A DNA stretch of 64,000 bases. Origin: Acetatifactor sp. (GTDB lineage: Bacteria > Bacillota > Clostridia > Lachnospirales > Lachnospiraceae). Where the stretch lies: positions 29,277 to 93,276 of the forward strand of contig JAILLF010000012.1 of NCBI GenBank assembly GCA_024693365.1, given 5' to 3'. The position numbers and the translations under genes were made by a program. Positions 16,614 through 26,360 of this stretch are shown piece by piece; within the stretch, counting starts at the first letter, position 1, and each line of letters starts with the position of its first letter. The notes beneath the pieces are model-generated. The model worked only from the letters and a program-made list of their open reading frames with translations, was not told the DNA's origin and did no database searches.

Positions 16614-17804
16614 TTAATTCTTGGCGATGAATTTGCCGCCTCTCTTGGAGACAACGTCGAAGATAACTGCTGCCAAAAGCACAAGACCTTTTACGATCTT
16701 CTGAAGGTCTGCGTTAGCACCCATCAGGAACATGCCGAGGTTGATGACACCCATCAGGAATGCACCGATGATAACGCCGGGAACCGTACCGATTCCGCCG
16801 TATGCGGAAGCACCGCCGATGAAGCAGGATGCGATGGCGTCCATCTCGTAGTTCGTGCCGAGCGTAGGCTGAGATGCCGTCATGCGGGCGATGGTAACCA
16901 TGCCTGCCAGTGCGGACAAAAAGCCCATGTTCATGTATGCAAGGAAATAAACTCTGTTCGTGTTGATACCGGAAAGCTTGGTTGCCTTCTCGTTGCCACC
17001 CACTGCATAGAAGTGACGGCCAACGGTGGTATTGGACGTGATGAAGCCGTAAACCAGAACAACTACCAATACCCATACCAGAACGCTGGGAATACCCTTA
17101 TGTAATGCAAGCTTGTAGCAGAATACCAAAATAACCGCACAGATCGCAATCGTTTTTGCAATGATGCCTACCAGGTTGCCAGTCTCATAACCCTTTTTCT
17201 TCCTGCTAAGATAGTTTTTTACCTGAAGGAGCACGTAGATGACAACTGCCACAACGCCTGCCACCATACAGGTGATATTGAATCCGTTCCCGTGGAAGAA
17301 ATCAGGAATGTAGCAGTTCGCGCCGCCGCCGAACAGCTTTACAAACGTTTCCTGACTCTTGATGTTGATCGTCTTGCCATCCAAAACCGCATTGCTTAAA
17401 CCTCTGAAAATCAACATGCCGGCCAGCGTAACAATAAAAGGAGGAATCCTCACGAATGCGATCCAGAATCCCTGCCAGGCGCCGATCAACGCACCAACGG
17501 CGAACATCGCCAGAATGGTCACAAACACGTTGACGTGCAGGGTCTGCATAAGAATTGCACCGACGGCCCCGACAAAACACACGACGGAACCAACCGACAG
17601 ATCGATGTTACCACCCGTGAGGATACAGAGTAACATACCCGTTGCCAGAATGAACACGTACGCATTCTGGGAAATCAAACTGCTGACGTTCATCGGGAGA
17701 AGGATTGCCCCGTCAGATCTCCATGCGAAAAAGGACGTCACCAGGATCAATACGATGATCATTGTATATTTCTTTACTAACTCTAAGGTCTTTGCTTTAT
17801 TCAT
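16614..17804 (-). CDS. mmsB: multiple-sugar ABC transporter permease, MmsB/GguB-XylH type
   Basis: The 396-residue permease belongs to the ribose/xylose branch (BPD_transp_2). About ten hydrophobic segments are visible, including [29 protein letters not shown], the family hallmark, and [24 protein letters not shown] near the end. It forms the homodimeric channel for monosaccharides. Its ATG overlaps the ATPase stop as ATGA and the ATPase end supplies the AGGAGA site, so expression is coupled. Length and motifs fit the GguB/MmsB subfamily better than RbsC, which is about 320 residues. Confidence 0.88.
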   Translation of the reverse strand: MNKAKTLELVKKYTMIIVLILVTSFFAWRSDGAILLPMNVSSLISQNAYVFILATGMLLCILTGGNIDLSVGSVVCFVGAVGAILMQTLHVNVFVTILAMFAVGALIGAWQGFWIAFVRIPPFIVTLAGMLIFRGLSNAVLDGKTINIKSQETFVKLFGGGANCYIPDFFHGNGFNITCMVAGVVAVVIYVLLQVKNYLSRKKKGYETGNLVGIIAKTIAICAVILVFCYKLALHKGIPSVLVWVLVVVLVYGFITSNTTVGRHFYAVGGNEKATKLSGINTNRVYFLAYMNMGFLSALAGMVTIARMTASQPTLGTNYEMDAIASCFIGGASAYGGIGTVPGVIIGAFLMGVINLGMFLMGANADLQKIVKGLVLLAAVIFDVVSKRGGKFIAKN

Positions 17805-19363
17805 TTCTGTTCTCCTTTCTCACGCGTATTGCTTACAATGTGAGACATGATCAATTCCTGGGAAGCATCTTTTCCGTTCACTTCGCCAACGATTTTGCCT
17901 TCATTCATGACGTAGATGCGGTCACACATGCCAAGAATTTCCGGCAACTCAGAGGAAATCATGATGACTGACTTTCCTTCTGCCACCAGCTGATTGATAA
18001 TGCAATAGATCTCATATTTTGCGCCGACGTCAATGCCTCTGGTCGGCTCGTCAAGGATCAGTATGTCAGGATCCGCGAACATCCATTTTGCAAGCAGCAC
18101 CTTTTGCTGGTTACCGCCGCTTAAGTTTCCAACGTTCTGCTCCACGGTCGGGCACTTCGTTTGCAGCTTTTTCCTATACTCTTCCGCCGCATTGTATTCC
18201 AAGTCGCGATCGATCACCATGTGCTTGCTGATCGCGTCAAGATTAGCAAGCGTCGTGTTCACGCGAATGGGATTGCTCAAAATCAATCCATTTCCCTTAC
18301 GATCTTCCGTAACGTAGGCGAGTTTGTGCTTGATCGCCTCCTGTACGGTATTCAGGTGAACCTCCTTGCCATTGATCCAAAGCTGCCCCTTGATATTGCT
18401 GCCGTAGCTCTTTCCAAAGAGACTCATGGCAAGCTCCGTGCGGCCTGCTCCCATCAGTCCGTAAATGCCAACAACCTCGCCCTTGCATACGTGCAGGCTG
18501 ACGTCGTTTACCACCTTCCGCTCTGCATAAATGGGATGGTCTACGCTCCAGTTCTTTACTTCCATCATGACGTTTTCGGATTCGTCGGTAACGATCTGCT
18601 TGTCACGCTTCGGGAAACGGTCATTGATCTCTCGTCCAACCATTCCTTTGATGATTCTCTGCTCGGATACGTCGTCGGTCGCTTTGTCCAGCGTCTCAAT
18701 GGTGGTACCGTCACGAATGACGGTGATCTTGTCTGCCACGTAGGAAATCTCATTCAGCTTGTGCGAGATGATGATGGAGGTCATTCCGTCCTTCTTGAAC
18801 TGCAACAGCAAATCCAGAAGCGCCTTGGAATCCTCCTCATTCAGCGATGCCGTAGGCTCATCGAGGATCAGAAGCTTTGCATTTTTTGCAAGCGCCTTCG
18901 CGATCTCCACGAGCTGCTGCTTACCTACGCCAATATCTTTAATCAACACCTCAGGCGACTCCTTCAATCCGACGGTTCTCAGATACTTTGCCGCCTTGGC
19001 GTACGTTTCATTCCAATTAATCTTATAACTCTTGCCCTGCTCATTGCCCAGGAACATGTTTTCACCAATGCTCATGTAAGGAATCAGTGCCAGCTCCTGA
19101 TGGATGATGACGATTCCTTTGTGCTCACTGTCCTTGATTTGATGGAATTCACAAATCTCTCCATCATAGACAATGTCTCCTTCATAACTCCCATACGGAT
19201 AGATTCCGCTCAAAACATTCATCAAGGTCGACTTTCCCGCACCGTTTTCTCCAACAAGTGCATGGATTTCTCCCTCTTCCACCTGCAAATTAACCTGATC
19301 AAGTGCTTTTACGCCGGGGAATGTCTTTGTGATGTTTCTCATTTCCAGCAAAATCTTTGCCAT
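17801..19363 (-). CDS. mmsA: multiple-sugar ABC transporter ATPase, MmsA/XylG type
   Basis: The 520-residue protein has two nucleotide-binding domains. The first has Walker A GENGAGKS, signature [13 protein letters not shown] and [11 protein letters not shown]. The second has the usual degenerate GLMGAGRTE, signature [14 protein letters not shown] and [12 protein letters not shown]. It powers import of xylose, galactose, arabinose or similar sugars with the downstream permease. The ATG at 19363 follows GGGAGG by seven bases; the in-frame ATG at 19402 has no such site. It is 153 bases after the binding-protein gene. Confidence 0.92.
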   Translation of the reverse strand: MAKILLEMRNITKTFPGVKALDQVNLQVEEGEIHALVGENGAGKSTLMNVLSGIYPYGSYEGDIVYDGEICEFHQIKDSEHKGIVIIHQELALIPYMSIGENMFLGNEQGKSYKINWNETYAKAAKYLRTVGLKESPEVLIKDIGVGKQQLVEIAKALAKNAKLLILDEPTASLNEEDSKALLDLLLQFKKDGMTSIIISHKLNEISYVADKITVIRDGTTIETLDKATDDVSEQRIIKGMVGREINDRFPKRDKQIVTDESENVMMEVKNWSVDHPIYAERKVVNDVSLHVCKGEVVGIYGLMGAGRTELAMSLFGKSYGSNIKGQLWINGKEVHLNTVQEAIKHKLAYVTEDRKGNGLILSNPIRVNTTLANLDAISKHMVIDRDLEYNAAEEYRKKLQTKCPTVEQNVGNLSGGNQQKVLLAKWMFADPDILILDEPTRGIDVGAKYEIYCIINQLVAEGKSVIMISSELPEILGMCDRIYVMNEGKIVGEVNGKDASQELIMSHIVSNTREKGEQK

Positions 19364-19516
19364 GTACTTTCCTCCCTGCCGGTCGCCAGCATTTACTCTC
19401 AAATAATGATTACCGCGCCATGCGCTGCATTTTACAGACAGCAGGCGGGATAAACCCGCCCGCCTAGCTTGTTATGTGTGTCAATCATCGTTTTGGCAAG
19501 ATGATACGACGTTGTA

Positions 19517-20674
19517 TTACTTCAGCTCGTCTTCCTTGTAGTAACCGGACTCGATCAGAATCTTCTTGTAGTTGTTCTTGTCAGCGAATACCGGCTCGCA
19601 AAGGAAGGAAGGAACAACCTTCACGCCATTGTTATAGGTCTCAGTGTCGTTAACGGGTGCCTCGCCGCCTTTAAGGATGGCGTCAACCATCTCAACAACC
19701 TTGGATGCCAAAGTTCTGGTATCCTTGAAGATGGACATGGACTGCTTGTCATTGAGCATGTTCTTTACGTTAGCAACGTCACAGTCCTGACCGGTGATGA
19801 TGGGCCAGCTTCCAACGTAGTTGGCTTCCAGAGCGTTGGTAACGCCAAGCGCGGTGGAGTCGTTGGAGCAAAGAACTGCATCCAGCTGGGTTCCGTCTGC
19901 ATAATATGCGGAAATGATGGCATCCATTCTGGACTGAGCGTTCTCAGTTGCCCAGCTAGCGGTAGCAACTTCCTTGAACTCAGTCTGGCCAGACTTAACA
20001 ACCAGCTTTCCTGCGGAAATGTAAGGATTAAGAATATCCATTGCGCCGCCAAAGAAATATCTTGCGTTGTTGTCGCCGGGGTCACCGGTAACCAGCTCGA
20101 TGTTGTAAGGGCCGGAGGTGCTGTCAAGCTTCAGGCTGTCTCTGATGTACTCGCCCTGCTTGGTACCAACCATATAGTTATCAAACGTTGCGTAATAAGT
20201 AACTGCGTCGGAGTTCATGATCAGACGGTCGTAAGCGATAACGGGAATATTCTTCTCCTTAGCCTGATCCAGGACGGTTCCAAGGGAATCACCGTCGATG
20301 GAAGCGATTACCAGAATGTCACATCCGGAGTTGATCATGTTCTCGATCTGTGTAACCTGCGTTGCGATGTCATTGGAAGCATAGTCCAAAACAACGTCGT
20401 AACCTGCTGCCTTCAGTTCCTTCTCCATGTTGGCACCGTCCTGGTTCCATCTCTGGAGATCCTTGGTAGGCATTGCCACGCCAACCTTACCAGTCTTCGT
20501 CGTTGCTTCCTGTCCGCCAGCTTCTGAAGAAACTGAAGCTTCCTGACTTACCTTGCCGGAATCACTTCCAGCGCTCGTAGAACCATCCGTGGAACCCGTC
20601 GCGGAACCACATCCTGCCAGGGTACCTAATGCCAGGGCACCCGCCAGCAGTATACTACATAACTTTTTCTTCAT
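19517..20674 (-). CDS. chvE: sugar-binding lipoprotein, ChvE/XylF family
   Basis: The 385-residue binding protein has a lipoprotein signal ending at LAGC (Cys 22) and a Ser/Gly/Thr linker (GSATGSTDGSTSAGSDSGK). The mature part is a type I periplasmic fold with VGVAMPTKDLQRWNQDG, VIASIDGDSLGTVLDQAKEKNIPVIAYDRLI and DAVLCSNDSTALGVTNALEAN, typical of multiple-monosaccharide-binding ChvE. Asp/Asn/Arg residues in these motifs bind the sugar ring. The ATG at 20674 is preceded by GGGAGG. It is the ligand-capture subunit for mmsAB and lies just downstream of a terminator (20785-20828), so it probably has its own promoter. Confidence 0.9.
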   Translation of the reverse strand: MKKKLCSILLAGALALGTLAGCGSATGSTDGSTSAGSDSGKVSQEASVSSEAGGQEATTKTGKVGVAMPTKDLQRWNQDGANMEKELKAAGYDVVLDYASNDIATQVTQIENMINSGCDILVIASIDGDSLGTVLDQAKEKNIPVIAYDRLIMNSDAVTYYATFDNYMVGTKQGEYIRDSLKLDSTSGPYNIELVTGDPGDNNARYFFGGAMDILNPYISAGKLVVKSGQTEFKEVATASWATENAQSRMDAIISAYYADGTQLDAVLCSNDSTALGVTNALEANYVGSWPIITGQDCDVANVKNMLNDKQSMSIFKDTRTLASKVVEMVDAILKGGEAPVNDTETYNNGVKVVPSFLCEPVFADKNNYKKILIESGYYKEDELK

Positions 20675-20784
20675 GTGCTTATACCTCCCTAAGCAAGCTT
20701 TGTTTTGTTGACGACTAAATATTAGCATGGATAAAATAGGATTATCTTACGGCCTTCTGTATATTTTTACGCCATAAAAGCGCC

Positions 20785-20828
20785 AAAAAAAGGCCGTGCT
20801 AGCACTTTTTTATGCCGGCACGGCCTTT
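20785..20828 (-). terminator. terminator after the sugar-sensing operon
   Basis: AAAGGCCGTGC (on minus, 20828-20818) pairs with GCACGGCCTTT and is followed by a run of T (minus strand). An 18-base loop contains a second AAAAAAGTGC stretch. It separates the sensing genes from the transporter genes. Confidence 0.8.
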
Positions 20829-20847
20829 ATCGCAATTATTTGCTATT

Positions 20848-21960
20848 TTATTTCTTCTTTTCCTTTTTCATCTCATCCGGCACGTTCAGGTACACGTCCT
20901 CCTTCATGTGAAATCCGCTGCCTATGATCACGTCATCAATGTTTTCCTGCGTGACGCTGATTGGAGCCAATTTCACGAACGGCACGTAATAGGTTCCGTC
21001 ATCAATCGACGATACCTGTTCCACGCCCAGGGTTTCTGACAGGCTCTGTCCCTTTGCCAGATAGATCGCGCACTCCGCCGCCTGTTTTGCAAGGCGTTCC
21101 ACGGGCTTATATACCGTCATGATCTGCGTCCCCTCAACGATTCTCTGACAAGCCTCAAGGTCAGCGTCCTGACCGGTCACAGGGATTGTTCCCGCAAGCC
21201 TGCTCTCCGCAAGTGCCCTGACGACGGAGCTCGCGAGATTGTCATTTCCACACATCACGGCGTCTGCCTGCTCTGCCATTCTTGGATTGCGGTAGATGTA
21301 TTCCGCCGCCTCCTCGGCCCTCCAGCCTTCCGCGTGGAAGGAATCCAGGATCTCTACGTTGTTGGCATCCATGACGGACTTAAAGGCACTCTCCACCAGC
21401 GGTACGTTGTTATCCTGCAGCGGGCCTCCCAGCATCAACACCTTCTTTCCCGCAAGTCCGTTATTTATGAGCGCCTGTCCCATCATCGTTCCAACCATCT
21501 CATTGTCGAAGGAAATGTAGAGATCCACGTCGGCGTTCATGATGAGTCTGTCATAGGCGATGACCTTGATCCCCGCCGCCTTTGCCTTCTTGACGCTCTC
21601 CTTCAGCGACTGGGAATCAATGCAGATGATGACGATGACGTCCATTCCCTGATCGATAAAGTACTGGATCTGCTTTTCCTGCTGCTCGATCTCTCCGTTT
21701 GCGCTCTGCACGTTGACTTCAGCGCCCAACTCTTTGGCAACGGACACGAAGACGTCCCTGTCCCTCTGCCATCTCTCAATAACGAAGGAATCAAAGGACA
21801 TGCCTATGCGTATGGGCTTGTCCGCCTGATCTGCAGCGCCGGCGCTTTTCTTTTCCACGCCCCTGCAAGCCCCCAGAAGACATAACGCACCTGCCATAAG
21901 ACACAGTCCCGCGATTTTCCTGCATATGTCCTTTCTTTTTTGCTTCCAAACCTTCCACAT
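20848..21960 (-). CDS. second sugar-binding lipoprotein of the sensing cassette
   Basis: The 370-residue protein has a basic N-terminus, a hydrophobic helix and lipobox LLGAC (Cys 32), then a ChvE/XylF-like type I fold: RIGMSFDSFVIERWQRDRD, VIVIICIDSQSLKESVKKAKAAGIKVIAYDRLIMNADVDLYISFDN and AVMCGNDNLASSVVRALAESRL. It resembles the transporter's binding protein but is encoded with the kinase and regulator, 40 bases after the regulator stop, and is cut off from mmsAB by a terminator. It is probably a sensing or extra capture protein (inference). GGGAG lies seven bases before the ATG. Confidence 0.85.
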   Translation of the reverse strand: MWKVWKQKRKDICRKIAGLCLMAGALCLLGACRGVEKKSAGAADQADKPIRIGMSFDSFVIERWQRDRDVFVSVAKELGAEVNVQSANGEIEQQEKQIQYFIDQGMDVIVIICIDSQSLKESVKKAKAAGIKVIAYDRLIMNADVDLYISFDNEMVGTMMGQALINNGLAGKKVLMLGGPLQDNNVPLVESAFKSVMDANNVEILDSFHAEGWRAEEAAEYIYRNPRMAEQADAVMCGNDNLASSVVRALAESRLAGTIPVTGQDADLEACQRIVEGTQIMTVYKPVERLAKQAAECAIYLAKGQSLSETLGVEQVSSIDDGTYYVPFVKLAPISVTQENIDDVIIGSGFHMKEDVYLNVPDEMKKEKKK

Positions 21961-22000
21961 AACGAAACTCCCTTTCCCCCTCTAAAACCGGCGCAGACCC

Positions 22001-23596
22001 CTATCGGATCCCTCCCTTGTACTCCGTCGGCGTCACCCCGACGTTTTTCTTGAAGGTACGACTGAAGTAATTCGGCTCGGAATAACCCACCTGTATGCAG
22101 ATCTCCTTGATGGAAGAATCCGTATCCCGCAAAAGCGCTTTTGCTTTTTCCATTCTAAGGTTGGTCAGGTAGTCAATAAAGTTCTCGCCCGTCGAATCCT
22201 TAAAGATCTTGCTAAAGTAATAGGGACTTACGTCCACCTGTCTGGAGACGTCCACCAGTGAAATGTCCTTTTGGTAATGTGCCTTGATGTACTGCACGGC
22301 CTGATCAATTGTTCCCTGGGCCTTTTCCTGCTGGTTGCCAACGATCAGCTGGCAGGCATCCGTAATTTTGTTCAAAAACCAGGCCTGAAGCTCTGAAAGG
22401 TCACTGCTCCCCATGATCTCCGGCAGATAATCCTTTCTGTCATTGAAATGATACACTCTGCCGCCCTTGGAAAAGGCAAGCTTTTCCGCCAGCAGCACAA
22501 ACTCCAGGATTTTTAACCGGATGTCCATGAGATCGGAAGAATTACTCTCCTTCATCCAAGAGAAGAAATTTCTGGCCGCCGTGATGGTTCCGTTCAGGTC
22601 ACCTTGCTCCATGCGGTCAAAGAGCTGTTTTTCCAGCTCCACGGGATAATCCTCGTCATAGGTTCCGTGCAACTGCATGTCATCCGCGTGCACGACGCTT
22701 CCCTCGTCGAGGGACAGCGCGCGAAGCGCGTCCTCATAGGATCTCGCCATTTCGTCAAGCGTTCCCACGCCTCCAATGCCAATGCGGAAACGAATGTCAA
22801 CGCGCCCCCGCATGCGCCGCACCAATTCCCTTGCCCGCTCGATCAGGAATATCCTTTCGTTATAATCCATCTCCGTCTGGCCGTAAGGAACCAGGATCGC
22901 AATCTTATTCGCCATTGCATTTCCCATCACGCAGGGGAATTCCTCTTTAACGTACTCCCTGACGTCGCGATAGAATTTCTGCATCTTCACGCTGCTGCCC
23001 ACCATGTTGGTCAGGTGATTTCCCTCCTGGTCATCTCCAAAGACCATGGCCAGCATGTAGAAATGATCCTGCTCCAAGCCAAGCAGCGTCTTATAGTTCT
23101 CCACCGCCTCACCGTCCATTTTCTGGAACAGCAGATTGTAGATCAGGCCGCTCTCGATGATGGGAACCACCGTCTCCAGCTTCTCGCGGATCTTCAGGTC
23201 ATCGCTCCTTCTCCTTCTTTCACGGTCCACGATCTCCATGGCTTTCCGGAGTGCCTGGATGATCTTGTTCTTGTCCATGGGCTTCATGATATATTCCAGC
23301 ACGCCCACCTTCATCGCTTCCTGAGCGTAATCAAATTTATCATAGGCGCTCATCACAATGAAGATTACTTTGTCATTGGTACGGCGTATTTCCTTCATTG
23401 CTTCGATTCCGTTGATGCCCGGCATCTGAATGTCCATGATGGCAATGTCAGGGCGGAAGGCCTCCGCAAGCTCGATCACCTTTCTTCCCGTCTTTGCAAA
23501 TGCCACTTCGCATTCCTTGCCAAATTCCTTATCGATGACGTACTTCAGGGAATCGATCACGATTCCTTCATCGTCAGCCAACATAATTCTGTACAT
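22001..23596 (-). CDS. YesN-like response regulator with AraC DNA-binding domain
   Basis: The 531-residue protein has a receiver domain at 1-120 with phosphoacceptor Asp 55 in IMDIQMPG, the acidic pair DDE at 8-10 and Lys in YIMKP. A poorly conserved central region (about 150-400) is followed by two helix-turn-helix motifs at about 430-530 (ISLVDVSRQVDVSPYYFSKIFKDSTGENFIDYL and IKEICIQVGYSEPNYFSRTFKKNVGVTPTEYK). It is the partner of the kinase just upstream (12-base gap) and very probably activates the sugar transporter or its own operon. GGGAG lies eight bases before the ATG. Confidence 0.92.
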   Translation of the reverse strand: MYRIMLADDEGIVIDSLKYVIDKEFGKECEVAFAKTGRKVIELAEAFRPDIAIMDIQMPGINGIEAMKEIRRTNDKVIFIVMSAYDKFDYAQEAMKVGVLEYIMKPMDKNKIIQALRKAMEIVDRERRRRSDDLKIREKLETVVPIIESGLIYNLLFQKMDGEAVENYKTLLGLEQDHFYMLAMVFGDDQEGNHLTNMVGSSVKMQKFYRDVREYVKEEFPCVMGNAMANKIAILVPYGQTEMDYNERIFLIERARELVRRMRGRVDIRFRIGIGGVGTLDEMARSYEDALRALSLDEGSVVHADDMQLHGTYDEDYPVELEKQLFDRMEQGDLNGTITAARNFFSWMKESNSSDLMDIRLKILEFVLLAEKLAFSKGGRVYHFNDRKDYLPEIMGSSDLSELQAWFLNKITDACQLIVGNQQEKAQGTIDQAVQYIKAHYQKDISLVDVSRQVDVSPYYFSKIFKDSTGENFIDYLTNLRMEKAKALLRDTDSSIKEICIQVGYSEPNYFSRTFKKNVGVTPTEYKGGIR

Positions 23597-23608
23597 GCGT
23601 CATACTCC

Positions 23609-25063
23609 CTATTGAACGTAAACAATAAATTCCGTGCCCAGATTCTCCCCTGCGCTGTGGATCTCCATTACGTCATCCCGCTTGTGATACAGACGGAGTC
23701 TTGCAATAACGTTGTCCATGCCGACGCCGTTAGAATTCGTCACGTTCTCGTCCGGGCGCCACTCTCCGTCAAGTACCTTCCGGATGACGTCCTGGCTCAT
23801 GCCGACGCCGTTATCCCTGATGGAGACGTAAACCTTGCCATTCTTTTCCCCGACCGTCAGCCAAATCTTGCCATCGCCTTCCATCTCATGGATCCCATGG
23901 CGCACGCAGTTTTCCACGATCGGCTGCAGGATCATGCCGGGCATGTTAAGCATAAGGTATTTCTCGTCTGCATGCTTTTCATAGTGAATGTCGCCAGAGA
24001 AGCGAACGTTCAGGATGTAAATGTAATAATCGATCAAATCCAGTTCCTGCCCAAGGGTTACGATCTCGTCCGCGTTTTTAACGTTATAGCGGAAGAAATT
24101 CGCAACGTTCTGCAGATAATCATAGGTTCTGTCCGCCTCCTCCAGCATGGAGAGCTGTGCGGCAGCGTTCAGGGTGTTAAATAAAAAGTGCGGGTTGATC
24201 TGCGCCTGAAGATACTTGAGCTTGGCATCCTTTAAGTGCGTCTCCATCAGGAGTTCCTTTTCCTTCAGTTCCTGCTCGACCTCCATGCTCTGTCTGAGCT
24301 TTTCAATGTATTGCCGGATACTCACGACCATCTTCTGGAAGGCCCTCGTCACGACGCCGATCTCATCCTTGCTCTCCGTGGGCGTGATCTCGATCTCAAA
24401 ATTCCCCGCGGAAACCTGATCCGCATAGCCCGCAAGCTGTTTTAGCGGGCTGATGATCGTTCCAATCAGCTTTACGATGATAAAAATGTTACCAACGAGC
24501 ACAAACGTCATGAGCCAGCTTCCTGCAGTCTCAAACGCACGAAATCTTTCAAGAACGACACTGTAAGTCTTTGAATTCTCCTCAAAGCGTTCCTGATTCA
24601 GGCTCTCAATATAAGATTGGATGTATCCAAATACCTGCGTTGCATTTTCATAGCGAATGCGGTATTTCTCCACGTTCCTTCCGCGCTTTGCCTCGATCGT
24701 CTGGTCCACCAGTTCCACGTAGGCCGAGGCCATCGCATAAATGCTCTTCTCCATATATCCAAAGGTCGTTCCCGTAACGTTCTTTTCCTGCTCTCGGATC
24801 ATGTCAGAAAAGATCTGTTCATTTCGGAAAAACTCTTCCAGCGAATCCGACGTTCTGGCACTCAGATAAGCCTCCATGCTGTCCTGTACGCCAAAGAGGG
24901 CCGAAGACAATTCATTCAATTTTAGATTTTCCCGATACACCGCGTCAATACGGCCGGAGATCTGGTTGATCCCTCCAAACAAAAGCAGGATGGTAATAAA
25001 AATCACCAAATTCGAAGCGATCAAAATCCAAGTGATCTTTCCCTGTACGGAAAGGTTTTGCAT
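23609..25063 (-). CDS. YesM-like sensor histidine kinase
   Basis: The protein has TM1 at about 10-32, an extracytoplasmic helical sensor of about 140 residues, TM2 at about 165-187 and a HAMP-like linker (ISPLKQLAGYADQVSAGNFEIEI). The phosphoacceptor His is in QINPHFLFNTLN, and the ATP-binding domain has ILQPIVENCVRHGI and IRDNGVGMS. This is the LytS/YesM family that pairs with AraC-type regulators. The start is uncertain: ATG at 25063 begins one base after the stop of the upstream gene; ATGs at 25075 and 25081 overlap it. The sensing ligand is probably delivered by the membrane-anchored binding protein encoded just upstream. Confidence 0.9.
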   Translation of the reverse strand: MQNLSVQGKITWILIASNLVIFITILLLFGGINQISGRIDAVYRENLKLNELSSALFGVQDSMEAYLSARTSDSLEEFFRNEQIFSDMIREQEKNVTGTTFGYMEKSIYAMASAYVELVDQTIEAKRGRNVEKYRIRYENATQVFGYIQSYIESLNQERFEENSKTYSVVLERFRAFETAGSWLMTFVLVGNIFIIVKLIGTIISPLKQLAGYADQVSAGNFEIEITPTESKDEIGVVTRAFQKMVVSIRQYIEKLRQSMEVEQELKEKELLMETHLKDAKLKYLQAQINPHFLFNTLNAAAQLSMLEEADRTYDYLQNVANFFRYNVKNADEIVTLGQELDLIDYYIYILNVRFSGDIHYEKHADEKYLMLNMPGMILQPIVENCVRHGIHEMEGDGKIWLTVGEKNGKVYVSIRDNGVGMSQDVIRKVLDGEWRPDENVTNSNGVGMDNVIARLRLYHKRDDVMEIHSAGENLGTEFIVYVQ

Positions 25064-25064
25064 T

Positions 25065-26072
25065 CTACTTTGCATAGGCATCCACCACGTATTGCGACAC
25101 GTTGCTGCTGTCAATCATTTTCACGTCAACGGTGCTGTACTGACTGGTCGTCCCAATCTCACGATACTCCGTCAATGCCTTCACGCAATACCTTCCCATT
25201 TGTTCCGTGTTTACGGTCAGCGTGGCTCCGATTACCTTACGCTCGATCGCCTTTAATATGGTATCTGATTCATAATACCCAAGGATCTTTACCAATCCGA
25301 CCTTGTTGTAATCAACCACCGCCTGATAAGTACAGGTCGTGTTCAGTTCGTCCAGACACACGATCACGTCCGGAAGCTCTTCCTCCATAAAGAGGTCGCG
25401 GATGGACTCCTCCACGGAAAACGCATTTGTATTGTCGACCTGAACCAAGGAAAGCTCCACCTGCACTTCTTTGTTTTCCCGTCTGTCCACCGTATCCTGA
25501 ATGCCGGAATACAGGATGTTCTGCCCCGTGTCATTCGCCGTAGAGTTCACCAAAACGGCAACCTTCAGGATCTCCCCTTCCACCGCGCATTTTAATACTT
25601 CACGGCCATACTCCTGCCCCAGCTTGTAGCCGCCAACGCCGACAAAACTGCATCTGTCGCTCTGCGCATTGTCACTATAGATTGTCACCACGTTGATCCC
25701 CTGGGCAACAGCCTCATTGATGAGATTCGTCATCTCCCGGCTTTCATCCGCTTCCAGAATGATGCCGTCAGCCTTTGAATAAATAGCGATCCTCATGAGA
25801 TCTGCCATGGAATAATCCTTGGAAAGTTCCGTTCCTGCAAGCTCCACAAGAATATCCCTGTCTGCGCCCTCCTGTCTGGCTCCCTCATATGCAGACTGCC
25901 AAAACGGCGTTTTTTTATCTTCGACGATCATCGCATAGCGTGCTTTATATAATTTTTCCTGCTCCTGCTGCAATTCGCGGGCATTATAAAAAAAAGCCAG
26001 TCCGATTCCCAGCGTCAGCAGAAAAAAAACGCCCGTGATAACGGAAATTCCCACATACCTCTTTTTTCTCAT
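25065..26072 (-). CDS. membrane-anchored sugar-binding protein, sensor partner of the kinase
   Basis: The 335-residue protein has a single uncleaved N-terminal TM helix (YVGISVITGVFFLLTLGIGLAFFY) with no lipobox Cys, a short coiled segment (ARELQQEQEKLYKARY), then a type I periplasmic-binding fold (KTPFWQSAYEGARQEG, ADGIILEADESREMTNLINEAVAQGINVVTI, LPDVIVCLDELNTTCTYQAV). Such proteins occur upstream of YesM-like kinases and act as co-receptors in three-component systems. The ATG at 26072 lies behind GGAGTAAGG. First gene of the sensing operon, ending one base before the kinase start. Confidence 0.85.
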   Translation of the reverse strand: MRKKRYVGISVITGVFFLLTLGIGLAFFYNARELQQEQEKLYKARYAMIVEDKKTPFWQSAYEGARQEGADRDILVELAGTELSKDYSMADLMRIAIYSKADGIILEADESREMTNLINEAVAQGINVVTIYSDNAQSDRCSFVGVGGYKLGQEYGREVLKCAVEGEILKVAVLVNSTANDTGQNILYSGIQDTVDRRENKEVQVELSLVQVDNTNAFSVEESIRDLFMEEELPDVIVCLDELNTTCTYQAVVDYNKVGLVKILGYYESDTILKAIERKVIGATLTVNTEQMGRYCVKALTEYREIGTTSQYSTVDVKMIDSSNVSQYVVDAYAK

Positions 26073-26149
26073 GTCCTTACTCCATAAGTAAAACGTTGCT
26101 AAATCCATTATATCAATTAGGGTAGAGTTGGCAACAGGATTTTTTTGCG

Positions 26150-26185
26150 CGAAAAAAAGTCATGAGACAAAATTGTCTCATGACT
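26150..26185 (-). terminator. terminator of tRNA-Thr
   Basis: AGTCATGAGACA and TGTCTCATGACT form a 12-base stem; on the minus strand eight T follow. It lies about a dozen bases after the tRNA 3' end. Confidence 0.85.
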
Positions 26186-26197
26186 CTCTTTTAAGTG

Positions 26198-26270
26198 AGC
26201 TGCTGACCGGAATCGAACCGGTGACCTCCACATTACCAATGTGACGCTCTACCGACTGAGCCACAGCAGC
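26198..26270 (-). tRNA. tRNA-Thr(GGU)
   Basis: The minus strand folds into a 73-base cloverleaf: acceptor GCTGCTG/CAGCAGC, D arm GCTCAGTCGGTAGAGC, anticodon stem TCACA/TGTGG with loop TTGGTAA (anticodon GGU), and T arm with GGTTCGATTCC. CCA is not encoded (ACTT follows). It is a single tRNA with its own promoter and terminator. Confidence 0.95.
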
Positions 26271-26302
26271 ATTTGGACTTGCTTTCGCAATCACCGTGTA
26301 CC

Positions 26303-26331
26303 ATCTTAACAAATGTTTTCGATTCTGTCAA
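26303..26331 (-). promoter_or_regulatory. promoter of tRNA-Thr
   Basis: On the minus strand TTGACA (26331-26326) and TAAGAT (26308-26303) are separated by 17 bases, about 33 bases before the tRNA 5' end. Confidence 0.75.
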
Positions 26332-26360
26332 TATTAAAAATCTACTTTTTCGATTATTTT

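Noticed and set aside
22129..22144. Perfect palindrome GCAAAAGCGCTTTTGC that resembles a catabolite-responsive (cre) site
   Set aside because: It lies inside the AraC regulator gene and encodes the conserved K-A-L-L segment of the helix-turn-helix; it matches cre only loosely and is not near a promoter.
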